From Kryptolebias marmoratus (taxonomy: Eukaryota > Chordata > Actinopteri > Cyprinodontiformes > Rivulidae): a stretch of 64,000 nucleotides of DNA. The notes under the pieces were generated by a model, which made no database searches, was not told the DNA's origin, and saw only the letters and a list, made by a program, of their open reading frames with translations. The stretch covers positions 15,404,233 to 15,468,232 of the forward strand of contig NC_051439.1 of assembly GCF_001649575.2 (NCBI RefSeq), in the 5' to 3' direction. Made by a program: the position numbers and the translations under genes. Shown here piece by piece: positions 26,376-41,300 of this stretch (its first letter is position 1; each line of letters begins with the position of its first letter).

Positions 26376-29300
26376 ATGTCAAACCGTGACTCCATGGGGT
26401 TCGGGGAGCTGCTTCCCCAGGATGTGATTAACGTTTTTGCCCAAGAGAAACACGGCAAAAGGGGCCGGAAAAAGCGACCCCGCTCCTTCGGCCTGGCCTT
26501 CAGCTGGTTCAAGAAGAAGAGGAGGAAGAACCTCGGCAGTAACGGGCAGAGCCACGGTCTGGGCCTGGCCGTGGATGGACACCGGGCCGGACACTTGGGT
26601 GGACACAAGGGAGGACAGAAGTCAGTGAGGCAGGCTCAGGGAGACAGTCATGGTAAGAGACCACTCCACAGTACTCTGTTTTAGGGGCCAGTTGCAACTT
26701 TCAAGGCGTGTGGAGCGTGGTGGGTGGGTGTGAGGTGGAGGTGGGGGTTGAGACTGGTTGTGGCACCAACCCACAATTGACTAAAAGCTGAAAACAATCT
26801 GAAAAGGTGGAAAAATTTCAGGGTTTTTAAGATATTTTGCATGTATTTCCTATTTTAAAGTAACCCAAAATATCCGAGTTGATAAAAAAGTCTAATTTAA
26901 AACATTTTGTCATGTTTAACTTAACCAATTTATAATTTCTGTAAAGGTTAAACTTAGTCTGACAGCTGATTTCTAATGAACTGAACCAATCTGATACAAT
27001 CCTTTGACCTTCCTCACTTTTAAGGCTGTTTATGCTCCACTGGTTCTTCCTTGAATGACATTTATGTGGGAAAAAAAAACATTATTCTGTATTTTAATAA
27101 TATATTGCTCTTTCTGGGGCTTGAATCTGTACAATAATGATGTCAAACACCAACTAATAACACTCTGTCAACAACTATTTAATAATTTGTTTCAAATTCG
27201 ATTTTTATTTTAAAATGGTTTCTCATATTTTCTTTTCCTTAAATATTTCTACACAATGACTAAGGCGAGAAAAACAATCAATACTTTTAATTTCATTATA
27301 AAAACAGGTCAAATTATTTTAGTTTGCATGAAAATAAGAGGATGAGAAAAACCTGTGTGTGACAATGTAAAATAAAACCAACAAACCCTATGGTTAAAAG
27401 AAATGTTGCTTTCAGAAGTCTGTAAAACAAAATGGGTCGCTGCTACTCATCGTCTGTGCATCAGATAAAATGACTCAGCTGTTCTGATTAACAACAAATG
27501 TTGTGGATAAACCCCTAAAGCTCAAATACATGCTTGAATAATGAGAAAAATTACATTTTCTTTGGACTTTAACCTCTTAATATCAAACTGGATCACTGTG
27601 GGGCTTCGCAAACATTATTATTACTAGTAGTAGTATTTTTTGTTTTCTTGCATTAAAGTTTGGCACCTGAGCAACTTTTGTTGGTCACTCTTGTTTTAGG
27701 CCCTTTAAGTCTTTTTTCCCATCACGGATGAATTTTTACTGCATCCAGCAGAAAGTCACAGTGATTTTAGTAACTTTGACTCATTTAATTACACACCCTG
27801 CTGATTCTCTGGCATCTGCTTCTTCTGAAACGTCTCTCAGCTGCTTCTGGCATGTGTAGATGACCAAAACCGAACAGTTCTTGCTTTGCTAGGATGTCTA
27901 TAAGACACAACGAACTCTTCTCTGTGTGACTCTTGGTCGTAGGCTTGTAGTTTTCTTTTTTTTTCCCGGGGCCCCATTACTGTTGCCATGTGGGGGTTGT
28001 GATTCATCTGTCAAAATGTTTGATTAGGTGGGAAATGGCGCAGTGGTTTAGTGGTTAGAGCTGTCGCCTCCCAGCAAGAAGGTTGCTGGATCTCTTCCCG
28101 ACCTGGGGCCTGTCTGGGTGGAGTTTGTTCTCCCTGTGCACACATGGGTTTCCTCCCACAGACCAAAAACATGCATGTTAGGTTGACTGGTGACTCCTAA
28201 ATTGTCCCTAGGTGTGATTGAGAGCGTGGATGGTTGTTTGTCTCATTTGTCTCTGTGTGTCTCTGTGGACACATAGAGATAGATGGGAAATGTGAAGTAG
28301 GATTTCCCCACACTGTAATAAAAGATGAGCGCTATGACTTTACCTGTCTGTGGTTATGATTGAACATCATCAGGTGACATATTACGCTGCGTCATTATTT
28401 ATTCATCCAAAATAAACAAAATAAAGACGCAGTGTGTAGAATAATAAGTACACCTCATTATTAAACAACTCGTAGAACCACTTACAGCAGCAGTAACTCT
28501 GTGTAATCGTCTTCTCTATGATCTTATTAGTCTCCCACATCAATCACCCACTCTTTAGCTGCAAGTCATTGAGATCTGCAGCCATTTTGTTTCTGCGCAG
28601 CTCTCTCCAGGTACCACCACAACATTTAAATCGGGTTGAGGTCTTGGCTTCGACTGGGTCTTTGCAGCATTTTTCTGTTTTTTTTCTTTTTCAGTTGTTT
28701 AGTTGGAGATTTGTGGCTGTTGTTGTTGTTGTTGTACAGTTTGGGCCGAGCTTTAGCTGTCAGACGCACAGCATCACATTTAAGGAGGAGTTCGTTGTTG
28801 ACTCAATGACTGCAAGATGTCCGGGTCACGTGGCTGCAAAACAAGCCCAAATCATCAAGCCGCCACCACCGTGCTCGACAGGTGTTTGTGCTGATATGCT
28901 GCGTTTTGTTTTCGACAAAACATTTTGTTCTCAGTTTTCTAAAGGATGTTGCTTCCGAATCAAAGTCTTTTTTTTTTTTTTTGTTAAATGTTGCAAATCT
29001 AAAATGTTCTGCAAAGTCCTGTCAAAGATGAGTCTTTTTCTTGGCCCCGGCTCTTTGTCTAACTCTGCTGTCATGATGTCGAACATTTAACAAGGTAATT
29101 GAGGCCTGTAGAGTCTGAAATGGAGCTTCCTCCAAGCTCTGACCTTGGGGTGAACTTCCTGGAAGTGCCACTCTGGAGTTATTCACTTGTGAATAATTGT
29201 TCTTATTGTCGAACGAATGAATTCAGATTTATCTGCAAGTGACCTTATAACCTCACAAGATTTATGGACAGCAAGTTTTTTTTAAGGATGCTTCTAATGT

Positions 29301-32300
29301 CTTTCCTCCTCCTCTCCAGACCAACAAACTTAGAAAACGTCTCCTTTATTGGTGATGTTCACACTTGTTGATAATCAGTTAATTAAGAGAAGTAGATTAG
29401 CAACACCTGTCTGAAACTTAGCTTCGTATTTCTTTAAAACCATTAAAACAATTGTCCTTAATTTTTAATGCACAGTTTCTGCATTTTATGTTAATTTCTG
29501 TTAAATGTGTTCACCATCTGAGGTTTTACTTTCCTTCTTGATGATGTGTGCTATTTATGGGCTACTTTTCCTTTATTTGACACTGATTAGTTTGTAGATG
29601 GAGCCGCTGAACAGATTTATTTCCTCCCAACTGAACTTATTTTAATACCAGCTCTAACAACTTAAACATCTTTACTTTCTCCTCTCATTTACTATCACAG
29701 CTGATCTTTTCTTTAAGTTTGGACAAAATCTACAGAGCTACTTTCTTTAAATAGTGTAAAAAATTGCTAAAACAAGTGTTCAGCAAATTAGTTTCACACC
29801 TCAAATAATCTGTCAGTTTGATCAGAACTGAGAGGATTTTTCTGAGATTTTAGTTCATTTTAGTCATTTTGGACGGGATGAAACTGAGTAAATGGGTCGG
29901 ATGCAAAAGGGTTAAAAGAAGAAAAGGAATAAAGTGGGAACCAGTTTAAACATTATGTTCCTTGGCTCCCAGGTGTGTGTTTGTTCACTGAAAGGATGTT
30001 TGAACACTGATTTCCTACTCTGTTTCTGACCTGCACATCACTTTGTTTGTTGTGTTTAAAAAAAATCCACTTCCTCCTGTTCTGAGAACCCATCACTTAC
30101 TTACCTGGTTAAATAGAGAAAGATGTTTAGTTTTCATTTAAAGTCTAACCAGGGACAAGGTCAGCAGAGTAGCCATGTTTTTTTTAGCTTGTCTACCAAA
30201 TAAACTCTAAAACAATCAAATAAATAAAAGCCCTAACATTCTTTGAAGGAATGCATATCACCCGCCACCTTTCATACTTTCATACTGCAATCTCATTTAA
30301 TATTGAGAGCTTCTGCGTGATCTGTTGGTGCTTGAGGTATGTGTTGAAGATGACTCTCAGCTACTACCACACCAAATTTTAGCTCAGTGTCTGTAAAATT
30401 GAGCCATTTTTAAGGTTCAGCTGTGTTGGTCGTCTTGAATTGGTTAATGTCACTCTGATGATTGCTTTCTGAGAGTTTTACTAAAATCTGTCCACCTATT
30501 AACACACATACACACACATTAGGGTAGAAGTATTATCACCTTTGCCTTTGGTGGCAGATGATAATTATTAAAGAAGTGATAAATAAATGCTGCAACCTTG
30601 TCCTTCTAAACAAGACAAAATAGCAAGAGTGTGACGTCTCTAAGCTAATGGTCACGTTGGTGCACAGACAACCGTCTGCTTTAACAAAAGTATACAAAGA
30701 CAGAGTGCATTTGCAAAAAAACATCCATAATTTACCAAGAAAATTGCAGCAACAATTTGACTTTTCCCAGAGCTGTGCTCTGCAGGTCGTGTTGGAGCTT
30801 GCAGAAGTGCTCATATATCAGCAGGTCGGTCGGAGCCGGTCCTGTTTGTCTTTGTGAGCACTTTTTTTTTTTTTTTTTTTTGTATTATTGTTGAGCAGTT
30901 TGAACTGTCAGTGCTAAGCCAAGTTTTGTTCTGAGATTAATTGCAACCTTGATGCATTAAGACCTGAAACTGAAAAAGAAACAGTCCACATTGAAGCAGA
31001 ATCCTGTTTTATTGCGTCTGCTTCCATAAAAACCGACAGAAGAAGAGGCAGTGTTTCGCTGCTCTGGGCTGTTTGCTCGTGTTTGTCTGGAAGTGCTTAT
31101 CATCCTGGCTGACTGCTTTACAGACACAAGAGGCTCCACTTGTTTATTTTGCTGCGTCTTCTCATAGTGGAAGCTCAGATCATATGTGGGAAGGCTGTTG
31201 GGGATTTCCACGGGATATCCAGACTCCTTCTGACTCATCAAACTATACCTACATCAGAGGAGGAATATGGAAAAGCAGCTTCTTAGGCATCTCTGTAGAT
31301 TTGGTAGATAATGAATACAACTGAAGCGAATGTTTGTGGGCTCTGTTGCACAGTTTTTACATAGTTGTCCTGATTGGTTACCACAGCAGAGTTCTGTTTG
31401 AGAAAGCAAAGACTGAGAAGAGATAAGGTCTTTATCCTCTGCCAAGGTTGGCTTCGAGGCCAACTCCTACACTGAGCAGAGGTCAAAAATCTGTTCGAAA
31501 GACTTTTCACCTCCTGTATTAAAACAGGTGAAATAAGCATTTATGCATGCATAGGAGGGCAGCTAGGGTAAATATTCTTTACAGCTGTGTATTAAACGCC
31601 TCAAAGTGGCAGGCCTCGGGGTAGAGAAATCCTACACATCACTACAGCTCTTAAAGTGCGATCTGTTCGCTGTGATTTATGTGCATGGTAGGCTGTTATT
31701 GAGCCCTCAGCAATGAGCACTGGCAACAAGCAGAGCTAACTCCTCATCAGACAGGAGCCACGCAGCTATTTGAATCCACCTGAGGTGGTTTATTACAGGA
31801 GGAGATGTGTTTCAGTGCAACACTTGCCCGGAGAACTGAGTCCCTCCAGCTGAGCTCCTGATGATGATCTGTAACGATGCCAGCGGGGCCTCCTGCCCCC
31901 TGAAAGCTTGGCAAGATGGGCACAGCGCCAGTTAATTAAAAATCACGCCAGAATCGTTACAAAAGAGAGCACAGGGGGTTCTGCTATTTTTTTTCTTTCA
32001 GCCATTAACAATGCAAATCGTTTTTAGAAATTACGTTTTCTGTTCAGCAAAAAACACAACGTATGGTCAGCTCGGCTGATGTGGAGTTTGTGTTTTTAAG
32101 GGGGAACCGTTTGTCTTCAGCTGGAAGATAAATAAGATGAGGCTATCAGCACATCAGAAACTTTAATTTGTTTTCAGTTTCACTTAGAGATGACAGTGCA
32201 GGTTGACCCAGATTCCCATCCAAACCCCTTGCTCTTACAGTAATGAAGTTTTTGTCAACACGACCGGTGGAATTTGATCAGTCGGGTGGGGAGCTGCACA

Positions 32301-35300
32301 GAAGCAGGCTTTGGGGCTGATAAACCCTGACCTCCTAAACCTTTTAGTGTTGTAAACCCATTAATTCCACATTGTCTGTTCTGATAAATTTGCTGCGTTG
32401 CATTTTCAGCCTGAAAGCAGAGCTTTATTGACTTTCATTAAGCCACTTCGTGTTCTTGTGGCTCTTTGTTTACCTGTTTGTCAGTGATTTATTTCTGTGC
32501 CCTTCTCTCCTTTTGACCTTTCATAAAACTAACCAGGTGCCTCTTTGTTTATCTCGTCTTTATTTTAGGCATTTAGAGAAATTCACTTCCTAACAAACAA
32601 GCTTGTTAGGGATTGATTAGATCATACAGTCCTAACAAGATATTCTCTGAAGGTCACCTGTTTGCTTAAAACACTCCCTGAGAGATTCCTGGCATTCCTG
32701 ATCTTTGACTTATTCCGTGGAGAAAGCTAGAAAAAGAGAGCTCTTTGTGCACACTTGAGTTTGTGTTGGGCTAGCACGCTTAGATCAGGCCTTTATGAAC
32801 CATTTATTTAGATTTCCTTTGTTGGTCAGTTAGTGAAAGACATCCCTTACAGAAGCAGGACATCAAACCCTGAATGTTTTAACTCCTGTTCTTACAGATA
32901 TTTGTGGAGCCGTTAAACGTCAGCTTTAGAGGTTAGTTTTAATTCATTTGGGAATGATTTGCACACTTTCAGGGTTCAAAACCAGGTTGAACTTTATAGG
33001 AAATCTACTAGAGGAGAACTAGAGGATGACTGCGAAAGCAGCTTTGGGACAGTAGAATCAGTAAAACATAAATGGGTTTAAATTTCAGCACATTATTTTT
33101 ATTTAGGAAAGTAAATTAAACTAACATTTTAACAGGTTACAACATCCATCTTTTGGCTGAAAATAGAGCAGCATGATTTTGAGGAAAAACATGATCTTCA
33201 GTTTTTCTCCTCTAATTGCAGGTAATACTAGAAAATCTAAGAAGAAATTTAACACCCTGGTTGACTCACCATGACATAATTGTGTTTATAAATTATTACT
33301 TTTTAAATTCAGCTGGGCTTTAAAATAATGCGGCCTTTCCTTGTGTGTTTGCGGTGGTGCTCAGACCTGACTTTGCCGTCGTGCAGACTGAGTTTTGTTT
33401 TGTTCAATGAGTTGTGTTGGATCTTCTTATGGCAACATCTGTGAGCCTCTGCAGATGCACTTCCTGGTTCTGGTAGCAGAAAATATTTTCATACAGCTAT
33501 ATTTAGGAACTGGTGAAAAAAAAGGATACATCGCACGTGTTGTTTTGTAAATTCACCTTACTGTGAAGAATTTTAATTTAATTGGAGTAAATTGGAATAA
33601 ACTTTTTTTTTCTTACTCCTGCAACAAGCACGCCTCTCCACAGCCTCCACGACCTCTAAGAAAGGATCGCGGCAAATTTGGAAAAACCTCCTTCAAAGAT
33701 GTTTTTCCCTGACGACGCTCCTCCGCACCCTCACCGCGCTCTGTATGCCCGCTCTGGCTAACGCAGGCTGTTTCTGTGACCTTGTCCGGATCTCGGTTGT
33801 AGCCTAGGCATGAGGCCAGCATGATCAGTCCTGATTCTCGACAACCGAACTGTGTCGCAGATTTGCTGCTCCCGCTTCAACCAGGACCCTGAAATGCTGC
33901 CAGCATATATACCAAGTAACGGGGACCCCACTGCGTTCTTAATACACATCAGAAAACCTCACTAAGATCCTTTAAAGACCATCCAGGTTCTGAGTCATTG
34001 TTTAAGCTGTAGAATGGATTCAGTGTTAAGGGGTCCTAGCTGACTGTGTGCATGTCCTGCAGTATAAATGTGCTCACTTCCAGTAATTGTACTTTAAACA
34101 GTGACAAAAAAGTCATTCTGCAGATACCTTGCAGGTGTAAACTGATATTTTTGGGAGTATTTAAATAATGACGTTCAGCTGAAATGATAGCGCTCGACTA
34201 GCTGTTTCATGGAAACTTACTCAAAGTGCTTTTCTTGACACTGAAGCACGAGCAGCCAAAGTTAGACCGATTAGCTGAAATACTGTAAAGGCGCTCTTGT
34301 AGCGCCGCATGACACAACAACGATGAAGAGCAGGAGAACAGGTTTGAGAAAACCTACTTATGATAGAGTTTCACTCTGTTCATGTCGGGAAACCATCAAC
34401 ATTTTTTACTAAACTAACTTCTAGGAAAGCCGTTTCACTAAAAGATGCTCCTCTTTGCTTGGTTTTATGTGTAAAAATGCTTGTTGATTTTTAATGTGTC
34501 GCCATTTAAAGACTGATGGTCTGAAAAGCGTCAGGGTGAGAACTGACACGAGAAACGCGCTGACGAGAGGAGAATCTCTTGACTTGCCTACCTGTTAAGT
34601 AAACAGTTACGCAATAGCTTCTATTATTGCCTCGGCCTTCAGTGCATTTACTGGGATTTTATTACAATAGATGAAGAGTCACCACACCCAAATTGGCAGG
34701 AGTGATCACATTTAGGTCACCCAAATAAGGAGGTTTGCTAAAAGTGGCAGATATCCGTCTTGTAGACTTCAGGGTTTCCATTTCATCGAGTTCCTTTTTA
34801 TTCTTTGCGCGCTAAAAGTTTGGTCTTACTGTAAATAAACAGCATTAGTTTATGAAATCGTCCATTGTTTCATTGTCAAGATGCGAAGATATGCGACTCT
34901 GGCTTCGCTCCAGCTGCACCAGCTATTGTAGAGAAGGAGAAATGTTTGCCAACGCTCTCTGGCAGCTCCACACCGAGGTTGATAAGATGCTCGGTTCTGT
35001 CAGTTTTGCAGGTAACCACTCGTGACTTCTGTGGTTAAGTTTCTCTGTTTTGGAGAAAACAATAGACTTGGTGAAGATAACAATGTTGATGTTGCCTCAC
35101 TGCTGAAACAAGGTTGTGTAAAAGTTGATACAGTGTTTTTTGTTTTTTTTTGTCTGAGAGCTCATTGTGTTTGGATAAGAGCTGCGATAAGCCTGAGTTT
35201 TCATGGTGTGTATTCGAGCCCGCTTACTTTAACCAGAGTTTAGAGTTTAGTTTAATCAAGTTTAGAGTCTTTAAGTTTTTTAGAAGTTGCAGTGCATTTC

Positions 35301-38300
35301 TAATTGTGGATTTACATTCTCCAAACACTTCAGAGGTGATTTTGTAACTCATTTTTGAAATGATTGAAGGAATTTTTTCTATTTTACATTTCCACAAACG
35401 TGTATTCCTCAAACAAAACACCTTATTTATCTATTTTTGGTCAATTGGACATTGTGGGTGCAGCTATATATTCTGTAAATAAAACTACTTTCAGAACTTT
35501 GTCTAAAATCTTTTCAGTTTTTCACCTGATGTGTTTTATGAGTCTGAACAGCCTTGGATGTGAACTTGACGGTGTACTGTACACCCTGGAGGTGGTAATT
35601 CAAATAAAACAGTCGTTTATTGTCTAAAGTCACATATAGTTGGGACTTTTGGCAAACCTGAGCTTTCATTAAACAGGCACCAGCAGGCCTGAATATTTTC
35701 TGTTTTCCTGCACATTTATTGATGAGATTTGATTTATTTGCTGGCGCTCCTGTCTCAGCTGGTAGAAACCGATTTGACTGGATGTTAACTGTGACGTGGA
35801 AACGAACCGTCTCCATCGTAATAACCTGTGTTTTGAGTCTGTTGTGGATCCCATGTATTTTTAGAGAAAGCTGACCCACGTTGGTTTCCTGGCGAAGCGA
35901 TTGTGTTGTCTGACGTTGACGTGGAGCGTGACCCCCTCTCGCTGCGGGATGCAGGCGGATCGGTTACCTGGATTTTAGTCCCTGTCACACCACTCCTGCT
36001 GCTTCTTTCCTTTCAGCCGTGGTGTTTATGTTTAATTCAGTGAAAACCAAGAACCAGAACAGAGTCAGTAGGTTTTCTTTTGAGCTTCGACAAGGATTCG
36101 TTGAGCATAGTTTGTTCTTTTTTTTAAAAAAAGACGGTGACCCTCGAGCTCTTTCCCACTGTCATCGCAGAGCTTTTAGTTGAGTTTGTGTTGATTACAG
36201 AGGCTTAAATTCCTGGCAGGCATCACCCTGAGAGCTGGAGAGTATATCCCTGAATGGCTGTCTTCCTGACTGTGCAAAACAAGATAAAGGGGCAAGTTAG
36301 GGCAGAGACGAGAGGTGTGTGTGTGTGTGTGTGTGTGTGTTCACGAGGCTTCTCCTGATTCTCACATCAATGCTGGTTTGTTTGCATCGGGGTAGACTAC
36401 AGTTTGTCGTTCGGTCTGCTGAGAACGGGACTGGCTGCAAATGGCCGTCTCTCTGGGACGATCAGGTGGGCAGAAAAGATGGTGGCCGACCCCTCCCACC
36501 ACAGAAACGGAGATTTTGAATCACTTCCGTCCAGCAGAGGACTACAAAGTCTCAGGACAAAAACCTCACACCACAGGTATAGTTTCTTCTCGTCTAAAGT
36601 TGTCTTTATTATCGGGACCGACCGGCACTCCCAGCTTCCTGACTCGGTCTTTTTTTATGCTCCACGAGGCACTTTTAAAGTTACATCAACTACTAAGTCT
36701 GTGAAGAGTCTCTGAGTCACAGTAACACACACATTTCTTGACTATTACACTTGAGCTTTGTACTTTTTGTACTTTATGCAAAAAGGAAAGACTCACACAG
36801 TCTTTCACAATCTGCAAAACTAAAAACAAACAAACAAACAAAACAGCCAAAGAAACTGAACTGAAATATTCTTTATATACTTTAGATTTCATCTTTGCCT
36901 TTAGTCCTTTTTTGTAAACATATAAATATGATTCTTAAATTCTTCTTATGTATATTTAATTAGCATTAAAGATCATTCAGATTTGCTTAATTTTTCCTTT
37001 TTCACAAAGTAAAAATAGTTTTGTTTTCATCCTCTTTGCCTAATTTTATAGAATATTTTTAGTAGTTATTAAACCTTTTATGCTGCATCTTTCAGAAGTA
37101 AAAATAAAACTTTCATCAGTTTAAATAGTTATTAAAAACCAGTGAATGCAAATAATAAAAAATTACATTTAGCTAAAACATTTGTGACTTTTCTGTACTT
37201 TTTGTTGCTTTTAAGTGAACCAAAGTTGGATCCACAGGAATAAGACATTCTATGAAAATATGCTCATATTAAAACTTTATTTAAAATATGAAAACTTTAA
37301 CAAATACTCAGTCAAATAAGAACATTTTTATGGTTCTCCTTAAATATTTGCCAATTGGTTAAAGAAAAACTTTCCAGTTTATTCATTTAAATCTCATTTT
37401 ACTTCATTTTGACTGAACATTTATCTCTTTTCCGATTGTTTTCACCACTGTCTGTGATACAGACAGTAATTTGTTTCTTATAACCTGAAACTGTCTGTTT
37501 TGTGTTTTCTTTTGGGTGGAAAAGACCAAAACCAAGTGAAAAACAGATACTTTGCTGTTCTCTCATTTGAGTTTACATTCAGTTACATTCAAAGTAGGTC
37601 CATAAATCCCCCCTTGAGCTGATTATTCTTCCTCTTCTGTTTTTAAATACTGTTTTTTCTGTCTTTAAAGGCTGAAATCTTACACTTGAATGCAATGATT
37701 GGAGATCCAAGATGTAAACACCCGTTTTTTTGTCATAAATAATAAATAACAGCTTTTGCGTAATCCATCAGTGACAGATGGGGTCATTAATATGGACAGA
37801 GCTAAAAGTGATAACCGGGGCCCTGTGTTGCCCCGCCCATCAGTTAGGTTTCATGGTAACTAGATAGGGATTTTCCTAACCTGACTAAACTTTATACACG
37901 CTCAACAACTCCTTGTTTACAAATGTGGTCAGAAACGTTGACTTCAGCAGCCAATCCTGTTAAACTAGAGTTCAGGTTTTCTTTGTTTTTTTTTTAACTC
38001 ATTACAAAGTACTGGTACCACTTGTCCATTTTTTTTTCAGTAGTGCTTTTGTCTGACTCACTGGTAGGATCACAACCATGGGAATGTTTTCCATTCGCTC
38101 AGATGTCAAACATTCCAAGTCATGCCTGCTCAGCGCACCCGGTAGAGAACAAACACCTCGCTCGCACTTATGTTTGATGTTCTTTCGATTTAGAAAAAAA
38201 AAAAAATTGAACAGAAAAAAGATTAAGCGGTCAGAACAAGAAGAAGAAGCGTTTTTAAAAAAGTGTGAAGTATCAGAAATGTACACGCCGCTGATGTTTT

Positions 38301-41300
38301 CTGTTTTGGCGTTAAACTCGGTGCAGTGTTTCTAAAAACAGTGAGTTTAAAAAAAATAAAAAATTATTCATGACCAAATCATTTAGAGCTGCAGGCCTCT
38401 CTAAATGTGGTTTTAATTTTGTATTTTAAAGAAGATCACTTACTCCACCTTGTGGTAACACAATAAAGTTTAACCTTTCTGAATGAACTCCTAAAGAACC
38501 ACAAAAATAATGATTTTATTATTATTATTTGTTGTGTTATTTATGAAGGGAAAGCTGTGGCTCGAAGCGCCCCTGATGGTCTCAAATCCCTCCTAATCCC
38601 TGTAATGTTTACATGTCCGATATCATCTGCGTCCTGAGCGACCAATCAGGGCTGCTGACGGGGAACAACAGTGAGATTCTGGGTGTCTGACTGCTGACGG
38701 GGTGGGATGTCAGGAATTAGGCTCCGGAGGATTAATGTCTGTTTGCCTATTGGCTGGAGATCCACTCTCTCTCTGCTTGGACAGAAACTACCAACAACAA
38801 CTTCATCAAAACAATCCTATCCTGATTGTTTCATGATGTTTATTCAGCCAAGGGACTTTAGTTTACTTATATAGAGCAGAATATTGCTTGTTTGTTTATT
38901 TTTTTACCACGATTTGAGCACATTTTAGTGGATTTTTTTTGTTACCTTTTAATAACAGAAGCGATGGTGATGCTCCTGACTAATAACTTTAATTTCTCCT
39001 GCTTTCCGGCAGCTCTGAAGAAGAAAGGTAAGCAGAAGCAGCTCTAGTCAGAGTCGTTTGTTCTTATTTATTCGTGGGGAAAGCCAAGTGCGGCTGCTCA
39101 GAAACGTAAAGCATCTTTTGTTGCAACAGGCGGAATCAACGGGCTCGTCTTAAACTGTCAATGAAGTTCGATCCTCAAAATATAACAACCTTTACTTTAC
39201 TGTTTACTGTGATTTTAACAGCGCCTATAATGCTGTTTGAAAAGAATAAAGTAAAAGTGAGCTGCAGTCACTAAGTACCTGGCTGTCCAGCCTAAATCCA
39301 GCGTGTTCTTTCAGCGCTGGTGCGGACAGGAGAGCAGCTAATTGCAGAGCACATGTCACTCTTACATAAAAGTGCTGTGGCAGGTTTGTGGACTGTGGCC
39401 TGGAAGTGTGAGGACACCGAATGAATCACACCACATGGCAGACAAGGTTTCTGTGGTGGTGATGTTAGGGGTCATAAAACATTAAAGTTAATTTTATGCT
39501 TTTGTCTTACTCGACTGCGACTCTATATATTGGCTTTATATTTATATATTTGACATTTTAGGCATTGTTATTATAAAAAATGAGGACTCTTGTAGTGTGT
39601 CGTCAGATGTGACAGGAATCTAAATAATCTCCTTCTCACTGTCTTTTTAAATAATACTTAGGTGGGAAAATACGTCGGCATATGTTGCTGATGGTAGATT
39701 TTTGATACATAATCCCCAATTTAGAGCCTTTGTAAAAGTCACAGGAGTTTAATCCCACATAGGAGGAATTAGAGTTCAGTAGATTTAATTTATACTCTTA
39801 TGTGCTGATAACCTTCAAACATATTTACTGTTTCTGTGCTTAAATCCCCCCTGACAGACAGCTGAGTGCTCCCCTCTTGTCCATATGCTCCCCTTATTTT
39901 AAAGTCACTTTAACACAGATTCAAGCTGATCTTCATCTCCTTTTCTCCACTTCAAGCCGTCCCGAAGCTAAACGATGATGATAAGACCCCAGCAGCCCCG
40001 CAGATCCAGGAGAACGTGTTCATTGAGGGCAGCAGGTCCAAATATGTGGAGGACCTCCACACCGAGGCTCAAGAAGGGTTGAAAATGATGCAAGAAGGTA
40101 TAAAACTTAGTAGAGCTGCAGTCTGTCCATCTATCCACCCTGTTAATGTTTTTGTGTAAATTTAGCATTTTCTTTTTGCAGAAAGCAACAGTGGAGAGAA
40201 GTTTCAGGACAATGAAAGCACAGTTGTAAGTTCGGTACTCACCAAATTAAAAGTTCTGAGTAGTTTTAATTTTGCTGCTATTAAAATATCTTTTTTCCTC
40301 CATTTTGCAGTCAACAGTGACAAACGAAACAGACGGGGAAGGTACAGGGTTTGTGACAGACAGCACCATTCCTGATTCATCTTCCGTCGTCTCCATGCAC
40401 TCATCAGTGTCCACGAGGTCGTCCCGCTCTGGACTCACTAGGCAAGGTAACGTATCTGTCAGAAGGTATGGCCTGGCATCAAACTGGGAACAGACATATC
40501 AGAAGACCTGTCAATAAAACTTATTTTCCATAACAGTAACCATCAGTCAAAGCAACATTTATATCCTTTTTGTGATTTTACGTAATAATGAACATTTGCA
40601 CCTATAGGGGCGGCAGTGGCTCAGGAGGTAGGGGTTTGTCTTGTAATCGGAGGGTTGCTGGTTCAAGCCCCCGCTCCAGCTGTCTCAGCCATTGTGTCCT
40701 TGGGCAAGACACTTCACCCGCCTTGCCTGCTGGTGGTGGTCAGAGGGCTCGGTGGCGCCGGTGTGATGGCAGCCTCACTTCTGTCAGCCCGCCCCAGGGC
40801 AGCTGTGGCTACAATGTAGCCTACCGCCATCAGTGTGTGAATGGGTGAATGATTGTAGTGTAAAGCGCTTTGGGGTCCTTGGACTAGATAAAGCGCTATA
40901 TAAGTGCAAGTGCAAGCTATATTGACACTTGAACAAAAGTCATCTCAAGGCATGTTAGTCGTATCCAATACAGTCAAAGTTATATAGATAATTATATAGT
41001 AGAGTTTAGTTCAAGCCTGTCCAATTCAATACAATAGACTTCAGTTCAGTGTATTAGTAGTTGAAAAAATACATTTTTGCACACCACGATAATTTCCTTG
41101 ATATAAAATTTACAAAATATATTTTGTATTCCTATATATTAAAGTAAAAAAAAAATATATATATAATTTGTGGATGGACTGAGATTAAACACAGATATGT
41201 GTTTTTTCCCTGTTCTTCAGGATCAACGTTCAGACCACTGAACTCTGAGAAAAAGTCAGAAAAGTCCAAAACGAGAAGAAAACACAGGAAGAACGTTCCA

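Larger units (their letters stand above)
26653..39012 (+). other. nhsl3: Large nhsl3 intron, no gene seen
   Basis: A 12.4-kb intron lies between the basic first coding exon and a 15-nt micro-exon. It holds one SINE-like repeat (28030-28330), a (GT)13 microsatellite (36315-36340), homopolymer runs and AT-rich unique sequence. The long open frame 28518-29090 is low-complexity and unsupported. Confidence 0.6.

Noticed and set aside
28518..29090. 190-codon plus-strand open frame in the nhsl3 intron
   Set aside because: Phe/Val-rich translation from T-rich and GTT-repeat DNA, with a poly-T run inside and no splice sites, domain or family resemblance.
34880..35013. Possible nhsl3 alternative exon encoding EGEMFANALWQLHTEV
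   Set aside because: The frame is open and a GTAACC donor follows, but I could match it to no NHS-family segment and the acceptor is weak.
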